The notes: a model not told the origin generated them from the letters alone. A stretch of 64,000 bases of DNA from an uncultured Halomonas sp. (GCF_947493865.1 NZ_CANLTC010000008.1:62001-126000); one strand, 5' to 3'; positions 14,880 through 23,238 are shown, counted from the stretch's first letter. Translations and numbers: made by a program.

Positions 14880-16164
14880 TGTCCGCCTCCTTGCGAATCG
14901 GGGTCACGGCGCCGCCCTGGGGCGCTTGGCTGGCCAGGTAATCCGACCAATCGGCCATTAGGCGGCGGCGCTTGTCGAGCATGTCACCACGACGATAAGC
15001 GGCCTCGGCGGCATTCCGGATCGTATGCGCCAGCGCTTGCTCGATGGCTTCACCAGGGTAAGCGGTACACTCGCCAGCCCAATCGCGGAACGTCGAGCGG
15101 AAGCCGTGGGCGGTGATAGGTCGGTCGCCTTGCCTTGGGTCGACGTATGCCTGCCCCTCTGGCTGGGCTTCGTTGATGCGCTTGATGACAGCGGCCAGGG
15201 TGGCGTCAGACATTTGCCCACCACGAGGCGCCGGAAACACTAGCGGGTTGTCCTGCATACGCGGCAATGACTCCAATAGCTCAATGGCGCGGCCTGATAG
15301 CGGCACTCGATGCTCCTTGGCTGACTTCATGCGCCCCGCTGGCACAATCCAGATCTTCGCCGCCAAGTCGATCTCCTGCCATGTCGCGCCCCGTATCTCA
15401 CCAGACCGGGCAGCGGTCAGTATGGCGAACTCCAATGCACGGGCGGCCAGCCCATCCCGGCGGCGTAGGTCGGCCATGAACTCGGCAGCTCTGGTATATG
15501 GAAGCGCAGCATGGTTCTTCGATTTGGCGACCTTTGCAGGCGCGGGCAGTACCGCATCGAGGTTGCCTTTCCATCGAGCCGGATTGTCGCCGCTGCGATG
15601 GCCGTTCACGGTTGCCCACGCCAGCACCGCCTCGATGCGCTGGCGAACGCGGGTCATGGTTTCAGTCCGGGATTCCCAATGCGGCCGCAGCACTTTGATG
15701 ACGTGGGCGATCTCGATATCTCTGACCGCCATCTTGCCCAGCACGGGCGAAGCATAGGTTTTGAGCGTACTCTCCCACTGAGCGGCGTGCTTGGGATTGC
15801 TGGATTCCGATTGCTTCTTGGCGACCACTTGGGCGGCGGCTTGGTCGAAAGTGATCTCTCGCACCTGCTGGGCCAGCAAGCGGCTACGGGACTCTTTACG
15901 CTCGGCTACCGGGTCGATGCCTTCCTTGATGCGAGCCTTGGCCTCTCGGGCAGCTTCACGCGCCATTGCCAAGGTGACATCGGGAAAACCACCGAGCCCA
16001 ACGTCTCGGCGTCGGTCGCCAATCTTGGTGCGTAATATCCACGAGCGAGCGCCGGTAATGGAAACGGTGAGATGTAGTCCAGCGACACCACCGACGGCAT
16101 GGAAGCCGGGCGCGGTCAGCCTACGGACTTCGGTAGCGCTCAACTCTTTTGCTTTCTTGGGCAT
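14872..16164 (-). CDS. tyrosine-type integrase (P4/CP4-57 class)
   Basis: The 430-residue enzyme has an N-terminal arm-binding DUF4102 domain (LTVSITGARSWILRTKIGDR, VGLGGFPDVTLAMAREAA), a core-binding domain, and the catalytic domain with Arg in AARSGEIRGATW, HGFRSTFRDWA (H-x-x-R), and a late ALAHTIRNAAEAAYRRGD with the Tyr nucleophile. It catalyses site-specific insertion at the tRNA-Ser end. It sits at the side of the island opposite the tRNA, reading inwards, which is less usual. ATG 16164 is preceded by an AT-rich att region. Confidence 0.95.
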   Translation of the reverse strand: MPKKAKELSATEVRRLTAPGFHAVGGVAGLHLTVSITGARSWILRTKIGDRRRDVGLGGFPDVTLAMAREAAREAKARIKEGIDPVAERKESRSRLLAQQVREITFDQAAAQVVAKKQSESSNPKHAAQWESTLKTYASPVLGKMAVRDIEIAHVIKVLRPHWESRTETMTRVRQRIEAVLAWATVNGHRSGDNPARWKGNLDAVLPAPAKVAKSKNHAALPYTRAAEFMADLRRRDGLAARALEFAILTAARSGEIRGATWQEIDLAAKIWIVPAGRMKSAKEHRVPLSGRAIELLESLPRMQDNPLVFPAPRGGQMSDATLAAVIKRINEAQPEGQAYVDPRQGDRPITAHGFRSTFRDWAGECTAYPGEAIEQALAHTIRNAAEAAYRRGDMLDKRRRLMADWSDYLASQAPQGGAVTPIRKEADNG

Positions 16165-16324
16165 CTTTCATCATCCAATCATCTATCCCCACATAAATAG
16201 TATCATTGGATGCGATAGGATGCGACAAGATAAGACAGGTAGGAAAGCAGGTTCGACTCAAGACGATGATTTTAAAGCGTTAATTGTGATTCTTTGCGAC
16301 TGAGTGAGACACGATAGCGGCGGG
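16165..16324. promoter_or_regulatory. integrase upstream region with GGATGCGA direct repeats
   Basis: No gene is seen. GGATGCGA occurs at 16208-16215 and again at 16218-16225, with related TGCGA at about 16296, close to the att core. Repeats of this kind beside an integrase gene often serve as arm-type binding sites. Function is inferred from position. Confidence 0.4.
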
Positions 16325-16338
16325 CTCCCCCTCCGCCA
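16325..16338. repeat. attR core (14-bp direct repeat)
   Basis: Identical to the last 14 bases of tRNA-Ser at 9498-9511. The bases that follow (CGAATATCGAATC...) and a terminator are what probably stood after the tRNA before insertion. Confidence 0.8.
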
Positions 16339-16351
16339 CGAATATCGAATC

Positions 16352-16376
16352 AACCGGCTCCATGGCCGGTTTTTTT
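16352..16376 (+). terminator. displaced original tRNA-Ser terminator, copy 1
   Basis: AACCGGC-TCCATG-GCCGGTT followed by Ts. It sits just after attR and therefore probably terminated tRNA-Ser before the island inserted. Confidence 0.8.
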
Positions 16377-16516
16377 CATGCTTGGAAAAAGGACACGACC
16401 TGGGGGAGGTAGATGAGAACCCTCCGGTTCGCACCGAGGCGCTCGGGGGGGGGGAGCACCGACAAACGGCGAGCTTGCGAGCCGGTCATCCCGACCTCCG
16501 CCACAGAATATCGAAT

Positions 16517-16541
16517 CAACCGGCTCCATGGCCGGTTTTTT
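16517..16541 (+). terminator. displaced tRNA-Ser terminator, copy 2
   Basis: The same AACCGGC-TCCATG-GCCGGTT hairpin with a T run, in the second tandem repeat copy. Confidence 0.8.
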
Positions 16542-16685
16542 CATGACTGGAAAAAGCACGGCAAGGGGGAAGTAGATGAGAACCCTCCGGTTCGTACCGA
16601 GGCGCTCGTCCTGCTTTCTCCTCTCTGGTCCCGAGTAATTAATTACATGAACTCCGACACCCAAGGAACCCGGCGGCTCAAAGTA

Positions 16686-17255
16686 TCAAAAAGAAGCAGG
16701 CGTTATGAACCACAGCACCGTGGAAAAGCCTTCACTGAGATTGGCATGGCTATGGGGTTCATTGCTGGTGAAGGATAGGCAGTCGCCTTCTTCAAGCACG
16801 AAACGCTCGCCAGCCACCACGACCTCCATCCGACCGGTCAACACCAGTACTGCCTCGTGGCCCTTATGGGAATAGGGCTCGCTACTCGTGGCCGGCGGGT
16901 AGCTTGCGTGAATGACTTCCAGATTATTGTTACTGCGAGGGGTCAGCAGCTGATCGACGATACCATCCTTATATTCGATCTTGACTCGTTGCGCCTTGGT
17001 AACCAGCTTGTCGCTCTTTTGCGCACTTCCATCGCGCTCGCCTTGCGCATCCGAAAAAAGCCATTGCATGGTGACGCCCAGCGCCTGGGCGATATCCACC
17101 AGCGTACCGATCGAGGGCTGGCTGATACCACGTTCGATCTGGCTCAGGTAACCATGGGATAGCCCGGTCTTCTGCGACAACTGCATCAGTGTCATGCCTT
17201 TCAGCTTGCGCAGACTACGAATCCTGGCGCCCTGCAAATGTGTCGTACCCGCCAT
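16686..17255 (-). CDS. XRE-cupin transcriptional regulator
   Basis: This 189-residue protein has an XRE helix-turn-helix at about 13-67 (LRKLKGMTLMQLSQKTGLSH...YLSQIERGISQPSIGTL) and a C-terminal cupin at about 110-185 (SHKGHEAVLVLTGRMEVVV, LEEGDCLSFTSNEPHSHANL), the PuuR-like layout in which the cupin senses a small ligand. It is divergent from the symporter/OYE operon and probably controls it. A MITE-like element begins only 28 bases upstream of its start codon, so its original promoter may have been displaced. Confidence 0.9.
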   Translation of the reverse strand: MAGTTHLQGARIRSLRKLKGMTLMQLSQKTGLSHGYLSQIERGISQPSIGTLVDIAQALGVTMQWLFSDAQGERDGSAQKSDKLVTKAQRVKIEYKDGIVDQLLTPRSNNNLEVIHASYPPATSSEPYSHKGHEAVLVLTGRMEVVVAGERFVLEEGDCLSFTSNEPHSHANLSEGFSTVLWFITPASF

Positions 17256-17282
17256 GCGGCCCTCGCCATCCAGTTGAAATAT

Positions 17283-17556
17283 CTAGGGCCTGTTGACGTT
17301 TCATCGCGAACCGCGTTGCTGCATCAAAAAGTGTCAGTCAAGGCGCGAAGCGCAGGGAAGGGTTATTCCCTTTTCAAGTTTCGCAACGCAGAATGGCGCT
17401 TTTTGTTGCTGCGCAACCCGAAGGGCTGGGCCAGTTTTTATCCGCTGCTGCGTTAGTCGTCGTTCATTTGGAATAACCAAACTTCTCTCCTCCTGCCTTG
17501 CCCCGAATAAAAACTGGCGCCAGCGCGGCCGTGAATGAAACGTCAACAGGCCCTAG
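17283..17556. mobile_element. MITE-like palindromic element with 22-bp terminal inverted repeats
   Basis: The 274-bp element starts CTAGGGCCTGTTGACGTTTC and ends with the exact reverse complement. CTAG at both ends may be the target duplication, as YTAR targets are used by IS5-family transposases. Inside is a second inverted pair, GGCCAGTTTTTATCCG and CGAATAAAAACTGGCG. It has no transposase gene; the frames inside look like chance. It occupies most of the 441-bp gap between the XRE gene and the symporter. Confidence 0.8.
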
Positions 17557-17617
17557 TGTTCCACAGTAAGCACCTGTATTACCAATGTAGGAATTAGCCC
17601 AAAGTAGCATTCCTGCA

Positions 17618-17657
17618 AGTGAAAAAAATAAACTAAATTTTCACTTAGGATGAAAAT
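17618..17657. promoter_or_regulatory. overlapping inverted repeats upstream of the symporter
   Basis: AAGTGAAAA at 17618-17626 and TTTTCACTT at 17638-17646 form one inverted repeat; ATTTTCA at 17637-17643 and TGAAAAT at 17651-17657 form a second that shares the middle arm. They lie 40-80 bases before the symporter ATG in AT-rich sequence, the expected place for an operator of the divergent XRE-cupin regulator. Confidence 0.5.
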
Positions 17658-17696
17658 CCTGTACATGACAATCATTACAATTACAAGGATGCGCCG

Positions 17697-19460
17697 ATGA
17701 ACATCTACTTTTGGGGACTGCTACTCAGCATCGCCGTCTACCTGATAGTCGGCAACTACGCCGGGCGCAAGGTGCAAAACCTCGACGACTACTACGTGGC
17801 GGGGCGCAAGGCTCCCACGCTGCTGATCGTTGGCACATTGGTCGCGAGCTTTCTCAGTACCACCGCCTTTCTTGCCGAAACCGGTTTCGCCTATGACGGT
17901 TATGCGTTCTTGATGCTGGCATTGGTTGCGATCAATACCAGCGGCTACGTGATCGGGGCGCTGTTTTTCGGTCGTTTCGTGCGTCGCAGCAAGTCATTGA
18001 CCATTCCTGAATTCTTCGCCAAGCGTTTCGATTCGCGAGCGATGCAGGTGCTGGCCGGCTATACCACCGTCATCGGCTTGACCGCCTATCTGCTTGCCGT
18101 CACCCAGGGAGGCTCGATCCTGATTTCCGACGTGGTGGGAATCCCCTATGGGGTGTCGCTGATCATGGTCTGGCTGGGCTACATGGTGTTCACTCTCTAC
18201 TCTGGATCTCGCGGCGTGGTGCTGACGGACACCATCATGTTTCTACTGTTCATCCTGGTTTCCATCATTGCCTTTCCGTATTTATTGGGTGAGGGAGGCG
18301 GCTGGAACGCCACCGTTTCGGCACTGGCCACCTCCGAAGTCAAGCCGGGAATCATCGCCTGGCATGGCATGACGGGAGAGGGCGCCTACTGGGCATCGGG
18401 CAAGGATGCGCTGATCTGGGCCTTGATTCTGGGAGTCTCCTGGTCCCTGGTGCTGGCGGTCAGCCCCTGGCAGACGAGTCGCTACCTGATGGCCAGAAGC
18501 GAGCAAGTGGTGATCAGGTCGGCCTGTATCTCGGGCCTGGTGCTGGCGGTGCTGTATGTGGTGTTGATGATGAGCGGTGCCGCCGTCAATCTCGTCAATC
18601 CGAATATCGAGGTATCGGAGCGGGTCATGGTCTGGGCGGGCATGAACATGATGCCGGCCTTCATCGGCACCCTGCTGATTTCGGGCATCATGGCCGCTGC
18701 GCTCTCCTCATGCTCGACGTTTCTATCGCTGATCGGCTTCAGCGTCTCAAACGATATCGTCAAGTCCACTCGTTGGAGCGAGCAGAAGACGCTGCGCATG
18801 AGCCGCTATATCATGTTCTTTGCGGCGCTGGTCAGCCTGATTCTGGCCTACTTTCAGCCGCCGGCGGTGATGTGGATCACCTATTTCGCCGGCACCCTGT
18901 TCGCTTCGTCCTGGGGGCCGGTGGCCTTCATGAGCATCTGGAGCCGTCGCATCAGTGCGCCCGCCGCCTTCGTCGGCATGCTGGTGGGGTTCGTCGTCAA
19001 TATCGGCGCCAAGCTTCTCGACAATGCGGGCGTGGTGTCGCTGCCCGTCTATCTCGATCCTTTCATTCTTGGCTTCGTCGGCAACGTGATATGCATTCTC
19101 GCGATCTCGCGTTTCACCCGGCCGACGACGGCCGCACTGGCCTATTTCGAAGCCATCCGCCAGACGCCGGAAGAAGAGTTCGATCCCGCCGAGGTCAAGA
19201 AGACGCTGGTCTGGCCGGTGGTGGTGATGCTCTCGGGATTGGCAATCGCCGGCCTGCTGGTCGTCTTTTATGCCATTCCCTATGCTGCGGCATTGGGACG
19301 TGGCTTCAGTCTGTTCAGCGGCGAGAGCCTGCTATCGCTTGGCTATGGTATATCTGTATTCTGCGTGGGTCTGCTGGCCTTCTGGCAAGTGAGGCGAGTC
19401 TACGGGCGCAAGGCCGCTCGTCGCGCGACAACCGCACAGCCCTCGGAGATGCGCTCATGA
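17697..19460 (+). CDS. sodium:solute symporter (SSS family)
   Basis: The 587-residue inner-membrane protein has the SSS signature regions: GRKVQNLDDYYVAGRKAPTL, then VASFLSTTAFLAETGFAYDG, a repeated helix pattern of about 14 segments, and ALSSCSTFLSLIGFSVSNDI. It would import an organic solute with Na+. AAGGA precedes ATG 17697. The stop overlaps the ATG of the oxidoreductase gene (ATGA), so uptake and catabolism are coupled. The substrate is unknown; a methylated amine or betaine fits the enzyme next door. Confidence 0.9.
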   Translation: MNIYFWGLLLSIAVYLIVGNYAGRKVQNLDDYYVAGRKAPTLLIVGTLVASFLSTTAFLAETGFAYDGYAFLMLALVAINTSGYVIGALFFGRFVRRSKSLTIPEFFAKRFDSRAMQVLAGYTTVIGLTAYLLAVTQGGSILISDVVGIPYGVSLIMVWLGYMVFTLYSGSRGVVLTDTIMFLLFILVSIIAFPYLLGEGGGWNATVSALATSEVKPGIIAWHGMTGEGAYWASGKDALIWALILGVSWSLVLAVSPWQTSRYLMARSEQVVIRSACISGLVLAVLYVVLMMSGAAVNLVNPNIEVSERVMVWAGMNMMPAFIGTLLISGIMAAALSSCSTFLSLIGFSVSNDIVKSTRWSEQKTLRMSRYIMFFAALVSLILAYFQPPAVMWITYFAGTLFASSWGPVAFMSIWSRRISAPAAFVGMLVGFVVNIGAKLLDNAGVVSLPVYLDPFILGFVGNVICILAISRFTRPTTAALAYFEAIRQTPEEEFDPAEVKKTLVWPVVVMLSGLAIAGLLVVFYAIPYAAALGRGFSLFSGESLLSLGYGISVFCVGLLAFWQVRRVYGRKAARRATTAQPSEMRS

Positions 19461-21418
19461 ATCCCCAGGCACTCTTTCCGACGCTTTTCTCGCCGTTTCA
19501 AATCGGTCGGTACAGGATTCCCAATCGCATCGTCTTCACCGGACACGACACCTGCCTGCCGGAAGACGGGACGGTCAACGACGCGCTGGTGGCGTATCTC
19601 GAGAAGCGCGCGCGCTATGGCACGGGGCTGATCGTGTTGCAGGTCTCCGGCGTGCACGAAACGGCGCGCTACACCTCGCACCTGCTGATGGCGAATGACG
19701 ATAGCTGCATTCCAGGATATCGCCGCCTGGCCGAGGCCTGTCAGCGTCACGGCAGCGCGCTCTTCGCCCAGCTGTTTCACCCCGGGCGCGAGATCATGGA
19801 ATCCGCCGATGGCCTCAAACCAGTTGCCTACTCGGCTTCCAGCACGCCTCAGGAGCGCTTCCATGTGATGCCGCGGGCGCTCAGCGGCCACATGATCGAA
19901 GAGATCGTTGCGAGTTTTGGCGCAGCCGCCCGGCGCATGCATCAGGCCGGCATCCAGGGCGTGGAGATTCTCGCCAGCCACGGCTATCTGCCGGCGCAGT
20001 TTCTGAACCCCAAGGTCAATTCTCGGTGTGACGATTACGGCGGCAGCTTCGTCAACCGCGTGCGCTTTCTGGACGAGATCATCGATGAGATCCGACGTCA
20101 GGCTGGTGACGAGCTGGCCATCGGGTTGCGCATCTCCTGCGACGAGCGCGATGAGGATGGCATGACTCAGGAGATCGCCGTCGAGACGCTCAAGCACCTT
20201 GAGAGCAAGCTGGATTACGCCAGTGTCGTCGCCGGCACATCGGCATCGCTGGGTGGATCGGTGCATATCGTGCCCCCCATGTCCTACAAGAACGCCTATC
20301 TCCAGGATGAAGCCCTGGCGCTGCGGGCCGGCCTGTCGCTGCCGCTGATTCTCACCGGGCGTATCAACCAGCCTCATGAGGCGGAGGCGGTGATCCGCTC
20401 CGGTGCCGCGGATCTATGCGGCATGACACGCGCGCTGATCTGCGATCCGGCGATGCCGAGCAAGGCGATGGACAATGACGCCGATGGCATCCGTGCCTGT
20501 ATTGGCTGCAATCAGGCATGCATCGGCCACTTTCACCGCGGGCTGCCGGTCTCCTGCATTCAGTACCCCGAGTCGGGCCGCGAGCTGCGCTATGACCAGA
20601 TCGACATAGCGAAACATTCCAGGCGCGTGGCGGTGATCGGTGGCGGCCCGGCGGGCATGAAGGCTGCCGTGATAGCGGCGGCCAGGGGGCATCGGGTGAC
20701 TCTCTTTGAAGCCGGTTCGCGACTGGGAGGGCAAGCCAACCAGGCGCAGTTGCTGCCGCATCGCGCGGAATTCGGGGGGCTTGTCACTAATCTGCTCGAA
20801 GAACTCAAGCGCAGCCAGGTAGAAGTGCTGACGCACCGGAATGTCACGCCGACTGAGCTACTGGAAGCAGGTTATGAGCATGTGCTGGTGGCTACGGGGG
20901 CGAGACCCTATACGCCTCCCTTGGAGCGCATGGGCGATCTCTCGGTCAGTCAGGCCGTCGAGTTGCTGGCCGCGAAGAATTTACCCGGCGGTCATGTAGT
21001 GGTCTACGACAGCCAAGGCGATTGGGTCGGCGTCGGCCTCGCCGAGATGTTGGCCAAAGCCGGTGCACGGGTAACGCTTGCGGTCAATGGCTTGCACCTG
21101 GGCGAGGCGCTGCAGAGTTATGTTCGCGATGGTGCGGCGACGCGACTGCATGATCTTGGCGTTCAGGTAAAAACCTATGCGCGCGCCTTTGGTGTCGATG
21201 ACGACACGGTTTATTGCTATCACACGGGCGGTGGTGAGCCGATGGTCATCGATGGTGTCGACCATCTGGTTTTGGCATGTGGAAGTGTTCCCTGCGTTTC
21301 ACCTGAAGATGAAGATCGCTGGCAAGGTCTACCTATCAGCCTGATCGGCGATTGCCTCGCCCCGCGCACCGCCGAAGAGGCGGTTTATGATGGGCTCAAG
21401 GCTGCGGTTGATATTTGA
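19457..21418 (+). CDS. OYE/TMADH-like FMN, 4Fe-4S, FAD oxidoreductase
   Basis: The 653-residue enzyme has an N-terminal Old Yellow Enzyme barrel (LFSPFQIGRYRIPNRIVFTGH, HGYLPAQFLNPKVNSR, DDYGGSFVNRVRFLDEI), an iron-sulfur cluster motif near 347-367 (CIGCNQACIG with a later Cys in LPVSC), and a C-terminal dinucleotide domain (VAVIGGGPAGMKAAVIAAARGH). This is the trimethylamine dehydrogenase / 2,4-dienoyl-CoA reductase / N-methylproline demethylase layout. With a coupled symporter and an XRE-cupin regulator, demethylation of an imported N-methylated compound is a reasonable guess, but the substrate cannot be read from sequence. Confidence 0.88.
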   Translation: MNPQALFPTLFSPFQIGRYRIPNRIVFTGHDTCLPEDGTVNDALVAYLEKRARYGTGLIVLQVSGVHETARYTSHLLMANDDSCIPGYRRLAEACQRHGSALFAQLFHPGREIMESADGLKPVAYSASSTPQERFHVMPRALSGHMIEEIVASFGAAARRMHQAGIQGVEILASHGYLPAQFLNPKVNSRCDDYGGSFVNRVRFLDEIIDEIRRQAGDELAIGLRISCDERDEDGMTQEIAVETLKHLESKLDYASVVAGTSASLGGSVHIVPPMSYKNAYLQDEALALRAGLSLPLILTGRINQPHEAEAVIRSGAADLCGMTRALICDPAMPSKAMDNDADGIRACIGCNQACIGHFHRGLPVSCIQYPESGRELRYDQIDIAKHSRRVAVIGGGPAGMKAAVIAAARGHRVTLFEAGSRLGGQANQAQLLPHRAEFGGLVTNLLEELKRSQVEVLTHRNVTPTELLEAGYEHVLVATGARPYTPPLERMGDLSVSQAVELLAAKNLPGGHVVVYDSQGDWVGVGLAEMLAKAGARVTLAVNGLHLGEALQSYVRDGAATRLHDLGVQVKTYARAFGVDDDTVYCYHTGGGEPMVIDGVDHLVLACGSVPCVSPEDEDRWQGLPISLIGDCLAPRTAEEAVYDGLKAAVDI

Positions 21419-21522
21419 GAAAAGGTGAACGCAAAAGCACTCATTGCGTTCAAACGCGTTGGCGCGATCAATTTCCACCTGATGGGTAAGAGGTCGCGGG
21501 AAAATAGATAGCCCCGCACAAT

Positions 21523-21942
21523 CTAACTGGGTTGGGTCGGGGCATCCTTTTCTGCAGGGATGTCTGCTCCAGGCGATTCACAGGCCCATTGCATTGCGGT
21601 CTCTTTCTCTTCTTTCTTGAACGGCCGTACTTCGATGGATGAGAACAGCTGATTCTGCACGCTGGCCACGCTACGCACCCATTGCTGATCCGAGACGACT
21701 GCAATGCGATGAAAATGGTGCATGCGTCCAAACTGGGTCAGGCTGTAACCGATGTCTCGCATCAAGGCGGTACCGGTCATCCAGCGCAGATCATCCACCT
21801 CGATGAAGAAGCTGATCTTGTCATGGCTTTTCTTGGTATGTTCGATGGCATCGATACCGCGCTGAAGGTCATCGGCGTCGATGCAGCCGGAAACCCGCAT
21901 GGCAACGACGTGCAAGGCGGGGGCAGCGATCAGTTCGAGCAT
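21523..21942 (-). CDS. SpoIIAA-like (STAS) protein
   Basis: The 139-residue protein begins MLELIAAPALHVVAMRVSGC and continues with ISFFIEVDDLRWMTGTALMRDIGYSL and a FHRIAVVSDQQWV strand, the pattern of the SpoIIAA-like STAS-fold family. Such proteins bind small ligands or membranes; no specific role is known here. ATG 21942 has GAGGAG upstream, so I prefer it to the GTG at 21951. The C-terminal 30 residues are charged and probably disordered. Confidence 0.75.
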   Translation of the reverse strand: MLELIAAPALHVVAMRVSGCIDADDLQRGIDAIEHTKKSHDKISFFIEVDDLRWMTGTALMRDIGYSLTQFGRMHHFHRIAVVSDQQWVRSVASVQNQLFSSIEVRPFKKEEKETAMQWACESPGADIPAEKDAPTQPS

Positions 21943-22056
21943 GGGAAGCACTCCTCAAGTGATAGTCTTTCAATATGGTAGAACGCATTTCGCCATCGTG
22001 GTCGCCTGCTAGAATGGCAAGCGTTATCCATCATGTAGTATCTGGAGCCTGACCGT

Positions 22057-23238
22057 ATGATTTCCAACCCGGATGTCGTGATAATCGGTGCTGGCGCCGC
22101 CGGGCTGATGTGCGCCATGACGGCCGGCTATGCCGGGCGGCGGGTGCTGGTCATCGATCATGCCAACAAACCCGGCAAGAAGATTCTCATGTCAGGTGGT
22201 GGGCGCTGTAACTTCACCAATCTCGATACTCGGCCGGACAATTTTTTCTCGGCCAATCCGCATTTTTGCATCTCGGCGCTCAATCGCTATCGCCCCGAAC
22301 ACTTTGTCGAACTGGTCGAGCGTCATGGCATCGAGCCGGTGGAAAAGGCGCCGGGCCAGCTGTTTTGCGCCGATTCGGCAAGACCGATTCTCGACATGCT
22401 GCTGACAGAATGTGACTGGGCCGGAGCGGAGATTCATCTCAAGACCACCGTCGAGCGCATCGAGCGCCAAGGCGAGGGCATGCGCTTGACGACGCCAGCA
22501 GGGCGCATCGATACCGGCGCGGTGGTGGTTGCCAGCGGCGGGCTTTCGATCCCGACGATGGGTGCCTCGGGCTTTGGCTACGATATCGCCCGACAATTCG
22601 GCCTGGCGGTGACCGAGACCCGTGCCGCTCTGGTGCCGTTCATTCTGACCTCCCAATGGAAAGAACGCGCGGCAGCGCTTTCCGGCGTTTCCTGTGAGGT
22701 GGAAGTAAAATGTCGTAATGGTCGCTATCGGGAACCGATGCTGTTTACTCATCGCGGACTCTCCGGCCCGGCGATGTTGCAGATCTCGAGCCATTGGCAG
22801 CCGGGTGATGAACTGCTCATCGATTTACTACCGGGTATCGATGCCGTCGATGCGCTAGTCAATGCTCGCAAGGCCACCCCCAAACGCCGGCTTTCGACCT
22901 GGTTGGGCGAGTACTTGCCCAAGCGTCTGGTGCAGGCATTGATCGAGTGGTATGGCAACGATGGGATATTGGCGGAGCAGCCCAATGCCCAGTTGCAACG
23001 TTGGAGCGAGTGGCTCAACGCGTGGCGATTAAAGCCGGCAGGCACGGAAGGGTGGCGTACCGCGGAAGTGACCATGGGAGGCGTGGATACGGCGGCCATT
23101 TCGTCCAAGACCTTCGAGGCAAAGGAACTGCCGCAATTGCGCTTCATTGGCGAGGTGCTCGATGTGACCGGGGAGTTGGGAGGTTACAACTTCCAATGGG
23201 CCTGGGCGTCCGGGGTGGCTTGCGGCCTGGCGCTGTAA
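22057..23238 (+). CDS. YhiN/HI0933-family flavoprotein (aminoacetone oxidase-like)
   Basis: This 393-residue protein shows FAD binding at its start (VVIIGAGAAGLMCAMTAG), the family motif GKKILMSGGGRCNFTN near 40-55, and the terminal GEVLDVTGELGGYNFQWAWASG. The family is annotated as NAD(P)/FAD-dependent oxidoreductase or aminoacetone oxidase; the true reaction is not settled. It is monocistronic, with a MITE-like element starting at its stop codon. Confidence 0.92.
   Translation: MISNPDVVIIGAGAAGLMCAMTAGYAGRRVLVIDHANKPGKKILMSGGGRCNFTNLDTRPDNFFSANPHFCISALNRYRPEHFVELVERHGIEPVEKAPGQLFCADSARPILDMLLTECDWAGAEIHLKTTVERIERQGEGMRLTTPAGRIDTGAVVVASGGLSIPTMGASGFGYDIARQFGLAVTETRAALVPFILTSQWKERAAALSGVSCEVEVKCRNGRYREPMLFTHRGLSGPAMLQISSHWQPGDELLIDLLPGIDAVDALVNARKATPKRRLSTWLGEYLPKRLVQALIEWYGNDGILAEQPNAQLQRWSEWLNAWRLKPAGTEGWRTAEVTMGGVDTAAISSKTFEAKELPQLRFIGEVLDVTGELGGYNFQWAWASGVACGLAL

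Larger units (their letters stand above)
9498..16338. mobile_element. integrated satellite-like island in tRNA-Ser
   Basis: The island spans 6.8 kb between two copies of a 14-bp core, one being the end of tRNA-Ser(GGA). It encodes a tyrosine integrase at the far end, an AlpA-like regulator, a DUF3987-like replication protein, a DUF5681-like protein and several small proteins of unknown function. Almost all genes are on the minus strand. No portal, capsid, tail, holin or conjugation genes are seen. The content fits a phage satellite or a small integrative element; which of these cannot be decided from sequence alone. Confidence 0.85.
16331..16611. repeat. two ~165-bp tandem copies of tRNA-end plus terminator region
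   Basis: Copy one starts at 16331 (CTCCGCCA) and copy two at 16496. Both run through GAATATCGAATCAACCGG, a terminator hairpin, TGGAAAAAG, and GATGAGAACCCTCCGGTTCG to CCGAGGCGCTCG, with scattered differences. Copy one ends in a run of ten G (16446-16455) and other sequence not repeated after copy two. The open frames seen here on both strands look spurious. No gene is assigned between 16165 and 16686. Confidence 0.75.

Noticed and set aside
16350..16778. Frames of about 100-120 codons on both strands in the tandem repeats
   Set aside because: Each contains the same repeated peptide twice because of the DNA repeat, without ribosome sites; judged spurious.
17293..17546. Frames of 70-81 codons inside the MITE-like element
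   Set aside because: No transposase motifs; inverted-repeat structure on both strands creates chance frames.
21428..21452. Hairpin GAACGCAA/TTGCGTTC after the OYE gene as a terminator
   Set aside because: No T run follows, so it is not called an intrinsic terminator.
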